From Paramecium pentaurelia (taxonomy: Eukaryota > Ciliophora > Oligohymenophorea > Peniculida > Parameciidae): a stretch of 64,000 bases of DNA. Positions 61,175 to 64,000 of this stretch are shown here, one piece after another (the stretch's first letter is position 1; each line of letters starts with the position of its first letter). The stretch is from the NCBI GenBank assembly GCA_905183005.1, contig CAJJDO010000042.1:290741-354740 (forward strand). The letters run 5' to 3'. The position numbers were made by a program, and so were the translations under genes. Below the pieces are notes generated by a model. That model saw nothing but the letters and a program-made list of their open reading frames with translations, was not told the origin of the DNA and made no database searches.

Positions 61175-61608
61175 ATGTTTCGTCTAAGTCCATACTATAC
61201 AAATGTTAGATAAGAGGTTTATTCTGAAATCAATTATCAATTGGCTAAAGAATTAGATTAAATGTAGTAATACAAAGATCAAACAGGAAGTAATAGTAAA
61301 AAAAGCGCGTCAAAATAAAATTTCAATAGTATCTGTAGAAATTGTCATCTAATTAAAAAATAGTTTATAAGAGAACAAATGACCAAGAATCAATTATAGA
61401 GGATCAGATTATAAAGAAATGCTCAAACTGTGAAATTAAAATTGTTTCAGATGATATTTATTGTTCAGTCTGTACTAAATTGATGTGTTAGAAGTGTATT
61501 AATGAATGTAGTGCCTGTGGAAATAATTGCTGTTTGATTTGTAGCAAATATGCATATTTATAAAGTGGTGATTTTTTAATGTGCTTGTAATGTATATAAT
61601 AATAATGA
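61175..61608 (+). CDS. SIVA-family cysteine-rich protein
   Basis: 134 aa after a 29-nt intron (61335-61363). N terminus MFRLSPYYTNVRQEVYSEIN, then KELDQMQQY. The C-terminal 60 residues carry the SIVA cysteine pattern: KKCSNCEIKI, YCSVCTKLMCQKC, NECSACGNNCCLICS, ending MCLQCI, about fourteen cysteines arranged for two zinc sites. In animals SIVA is a pro-apoptotic adaptor with box-B-like and zinc-finger-like parts; ciliates have no such pathway, so the ancestral role is probably different. The intron is needed to join FYKRTNDQESII to the zinc region. Confidence 0.72.
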
Positions 61609-61858
61609 TGATTATATAAAATATATCAAATTTTATGAAATACTTAAATCTTTTATTCAAGTTATTTTAAATAAATAGATTTGAGAAAATATTGTATTTA
61701 TGAGAATAAGATATGATTAAGTATATATATAAATATATATATAATGAAATAGTTAAAAATTATACTATTTTTTAATATAAAACATAATTATATATTCTCT
61801 TTTAAAACAATTTTTAGTGTTTTCAATTATAAAAATATATATATAATAATTAAATAAA

Positions 61859-62785
61859 TCATATTTATACTGAATCCCAATACTTAATTATATCACCTTC
61901 AATCATTATTAATAATTGATCACTTAATATTAATTATTCAACATTATAAATTTTCTTCTTTAATAGTATATTTCCTGTTGTAACACTGTATAAATACATG
62001 ATCAAATCTGATACATATAAAATTCTTGTTCCTTAAATTGACATTTAGATACTCTTCACTCCTTCCTCAAATTTATTATCAAAATGTTTTCTTAATATTT
62101 TATTTCTACATTTTATCATCATTCCCCCTTCATCCTATAAATATTCAACTGATAATAGTTATGATTTTTTGCAAATTAGCTTTTAAAAACCCTATGAAGT
62201 TGTTTAATATTGTATTTTCATTTTTTTTATGATGCTTAAAATATTAAAATCATCTTGAGATAATTTCACTACCATCAGAGGGTTTTTTAAATAATAATTA
62301 ACAACTACAATTAAGTCATCCTTATCCAAATTCCAAATTGCAAATTATCCATTTTGGATTGAAAACGCAAATAATTGATTTTTATCTGTTTTAAATTCCA
62401 TATTGTATTAAGATGGAAAATGTTTAGGGTTAGTTAACTGAGATTGTTTATCTACTTTAAACTTTTTTGCAGTTGATTTTAATTTCATAACTTAGATCTA
62501 TTTATTAAACATAGATCCTACCAGAATCAATGAATCAGGAGAAAAAAGAAGTTAAATATAGTTACTTTTTAAAAGTCTGATGTTTCTTTTCTGAATAGTA
62601 TTGTAAATCATTAATTACCTCTCTTCATCCTCATTTTAAATTTGAACTGCAATATAATGATTATTTGGAGATATGGCAGATGCTTAATCATATGTTCCTT
62701 TTAATTAAAATATTTTATTTGGTTTCGAATTGATTACATGCCAAAGTTGTTCTCTTTCATCCAAAATTGGCTTCTTGTTTTTCAT
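61859..62785 (-). CDS. beta-propeller (WD40-like) protein
   Basis: 308 aa in one uninterrupted frame. Beta-strand repeats with WD-like residues: YDQASAISPNNHYIAVQ, IQLLFSPDSLILVGSMF, NQLFAFSIQNGQFAIWNLD, IQGTRILYVSDLIMYLY, IKYWDSV at the end. GH/WD signatures are weak, so it could also be a non-WD propeller. The N terminus is MKNKKPILDEREQLWHV. Function unknown. Confidence 0.55.
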
Positions 62786-63249
62786 TACTTAAATTATTTA
62801 ATAATCGATTTCATTTTATAATAGTGGGAAACAGGATTATTTATATTTTGGTTCTATTTTTATTTAAAATATAAATCTTATCTAGAATAAATCAAATTTA
62901 AAGATTTATTAATAGATTTTCATATTTGATATAATAGAATATATTAAATTATATATTAAAACTATAATCAAGTTGATTACATTAAAATAAATACTAAATA
63001 TATTTAATTATTTTTATTCCAAATATGTATAATACAACTAATCTTAAATACCAACATTTTGTAACATTAATTTAATATTTGAAGATTAATAAAATAATTA
63101 TTTATTTTTTCGAATATTATGTATATTTAATATTCTTAAAATACAATATTTTAATTCATTATAATAGACGTAGTATTATAATTATTATTTAATTAATATT
63201 CATTTTCTCTCCTCTTTATATAAATTATTGAAATATAATAAATGAATCA
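62786..63249. other. AT-rich intergenic stretch
   Basis: About 460 bp upstream of the WD40-like gene and downstream of the mu-subunit gene, both on the minus strand. Dense TA/AT tracts; no gene seen. Confidence 0.4.
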
Positions 63250-64000
63250 TCAATTTAATCTAATTTCATAATAACCACTTTTTGCAATATTCCTAGCTTT
63301 TTTAGTCATGACTTTAGCTCCATTTCTAACTTCAACTTTATCAATTTTAGTTTATGATGGACTAAATGTATTGACAACAAATTTTAATTGGACCAAGAAA
63401 TTTCCTTATTATATGACATTGAATTATTCTTCTGTTGCTGTAAAGGTGACAGCCAATCTAATGGATGAATCAATTTCCAATTTTCCAATTCTCCACAGGA
63501 TTGCCTAAATGATTGAATAGGATATCTACATTTTCTAATTGTTAAATTGTCCCTTGGGCCATTTCTGTTTCTCCTAAAGTCAGACCATTAGGTACTGTTA
63601 ATTTGGCATGAAATTCATCTACTACATATTATTAACCTCTAACTGGTCTATTTTTAAGAAGGATCTCTATTTTAACTTAATTTTTTAGGAATTAAAGTTT
63701 TGGAATGAAATCAAAGGGTGTTCTAATTGAAATTCCTTTGATATTATAATAAAAGATTGTTGTAGTTCCTGAAGGTGGAACAAATGCTAAAACTCTTTCC
63801 CTTTCAAAGGTATCAATTTTTTAAAGCAAACATTCATGAACTGTGTAATCATTAAATTGGTTGGTTTGATTGAGGAATACAAATAATTCAGGAATTCCTG
63901 ATAGATTACAATCAACTTTAATTTCTCCATTAATTTCTTCAATCAAAATTCTTCCATTCTTATCGAATACACAATCTAAGAATTCAATAACATCAAAATA
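63250..64000 (-). CDS. adaptor protein complex mu subunit, C-terminal part (partial)
   Basis: Clathrin-adaptor medium chain; the visible 241 residues are its mu homology domain. One intron at 63505-63529 (25 nt). Features: YFDVIEFLDCVFDKNGRILI, EINGEIKVDCNLSGIPEL, FVPPSGTTTIFYYNIKG, PVRGQQYVVDEFHAKLTVP, then the ILWRIGKLE strand that the intron completes, and VMTKKARNIAKSGYYEIRLN at the C terminus. Similarity is best to AP-3 or AP-1 type mu chains; subtype not decided. The N-terminal longin-like domain lies beyond the right edge. It sorts cargo at endosomes/Golgi by binding tyrosine motifs. Confidence 0.82.

Noticed and set aside
1..64000. Bacterial or viral origin suggested by some overlapping ORFs
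   Set aside because: TGA-only stops, micro-introns, a Pol III tRNA and eukaryotic families (CFAP57, UTP14, AP mu, USP) exclude it.
1..64000. CRISPR arrays, insertion sequences or telomeric ends
   Set aside because: No regularly spaced repeats, terminal inverted repeats, transposase motifs or GGGTTT/GGGGTT tracts were seen.

Overview
This is a stretch of ciliate macronuclear DNA, and everything in it points to Paramecium or a close relative. It is very AT-rich. TAA and TAG are used inside almost every gene where a residue, usually glutamine, is expected, and only TGA ends genes. Reading frames are interrupted by tiny introns: about 78 placed here, nearly all 19-31 nt, mostly GTA...TAG, some ending AAG or CAG. 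Frame-open tracks made with the standard code therefore break each gene into fragments, and all gene models below were built by hand with TGA-only stops plus splicing. For most genes the total length minus introns is a whole number of codons, which is a strong internal check. No telomere, rDNA, CRISPR or transposon was seen, so the window looks internal to a chromosome.

Layout. 1-5 kb: end of an unknown gene, beta-carbonic anhydrase, a CAMK-like kinase, tRNA-Phe(GAA), an unknown protein. 5-11.8 kb: a sparse zone with a Cache-like membrane receptor whose frame is disturbed, a small Q/P-rich protein, a voltage-sensor-like membrane gene with unclear 5' end, and likely gene relics. 11.8-16 kb: a tandem double cytochrome b5, a RAP-domain protein, ribulose-phosphate 3-epimerase, a TRIP4/ASC-1 homologue. 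16.4-26.2 kb: two adjacent paralogous kinases with altered HRD motifs, a membrane-anchored cyclic nucleotide phosphodiesterase with a one-base frameshift, cathepsin C, and a CDPK. 27.6-40.5 kb: a small membrane protein, a K+ channel carrying a zinc knuckle, a second RAP protein, a USP32-like EF-hand/DUSP ubiquitin protease, and the axonemal protein CFAP57. 40.6-51.7 kb: an AGC kinase, an EF-hand-like protein, an SCP/FCP-type phosphatase, a GAF phosphodiesterase, a LARP7/p65-like La protein, a hybrid histidine kinase. 51.8-64 kb: a small membrane protein, a TPR tail-anchored protein, an ankyrin protein, UTP14, a divergent TGS1-like protein, a SIVA homologue, a beta-propeller-like protein and the 3' part of an adaptor-complex mu subunit.

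Functionally the window is rich in signalling: five eukaryotic-type kinases, one hybrid histidine kinase, a CTD-type phosphatase, two phosphodiesterases, a cyclic-nucleotide-type K+ channel and a calcium-dependent kinase, all consistent with ciliary/membrane excitability control. Genes lie very close together: convergent pairs are separated by 5-10 nt, divergent pairs share 115-150 bp, and one same-strand pair overlaps its stop and start codons (ATGA).

Limits: start codons were chosen by the first in-frame ATG, introns were inferred from frame and protein similarity recalled by eye, and no database search was possible.
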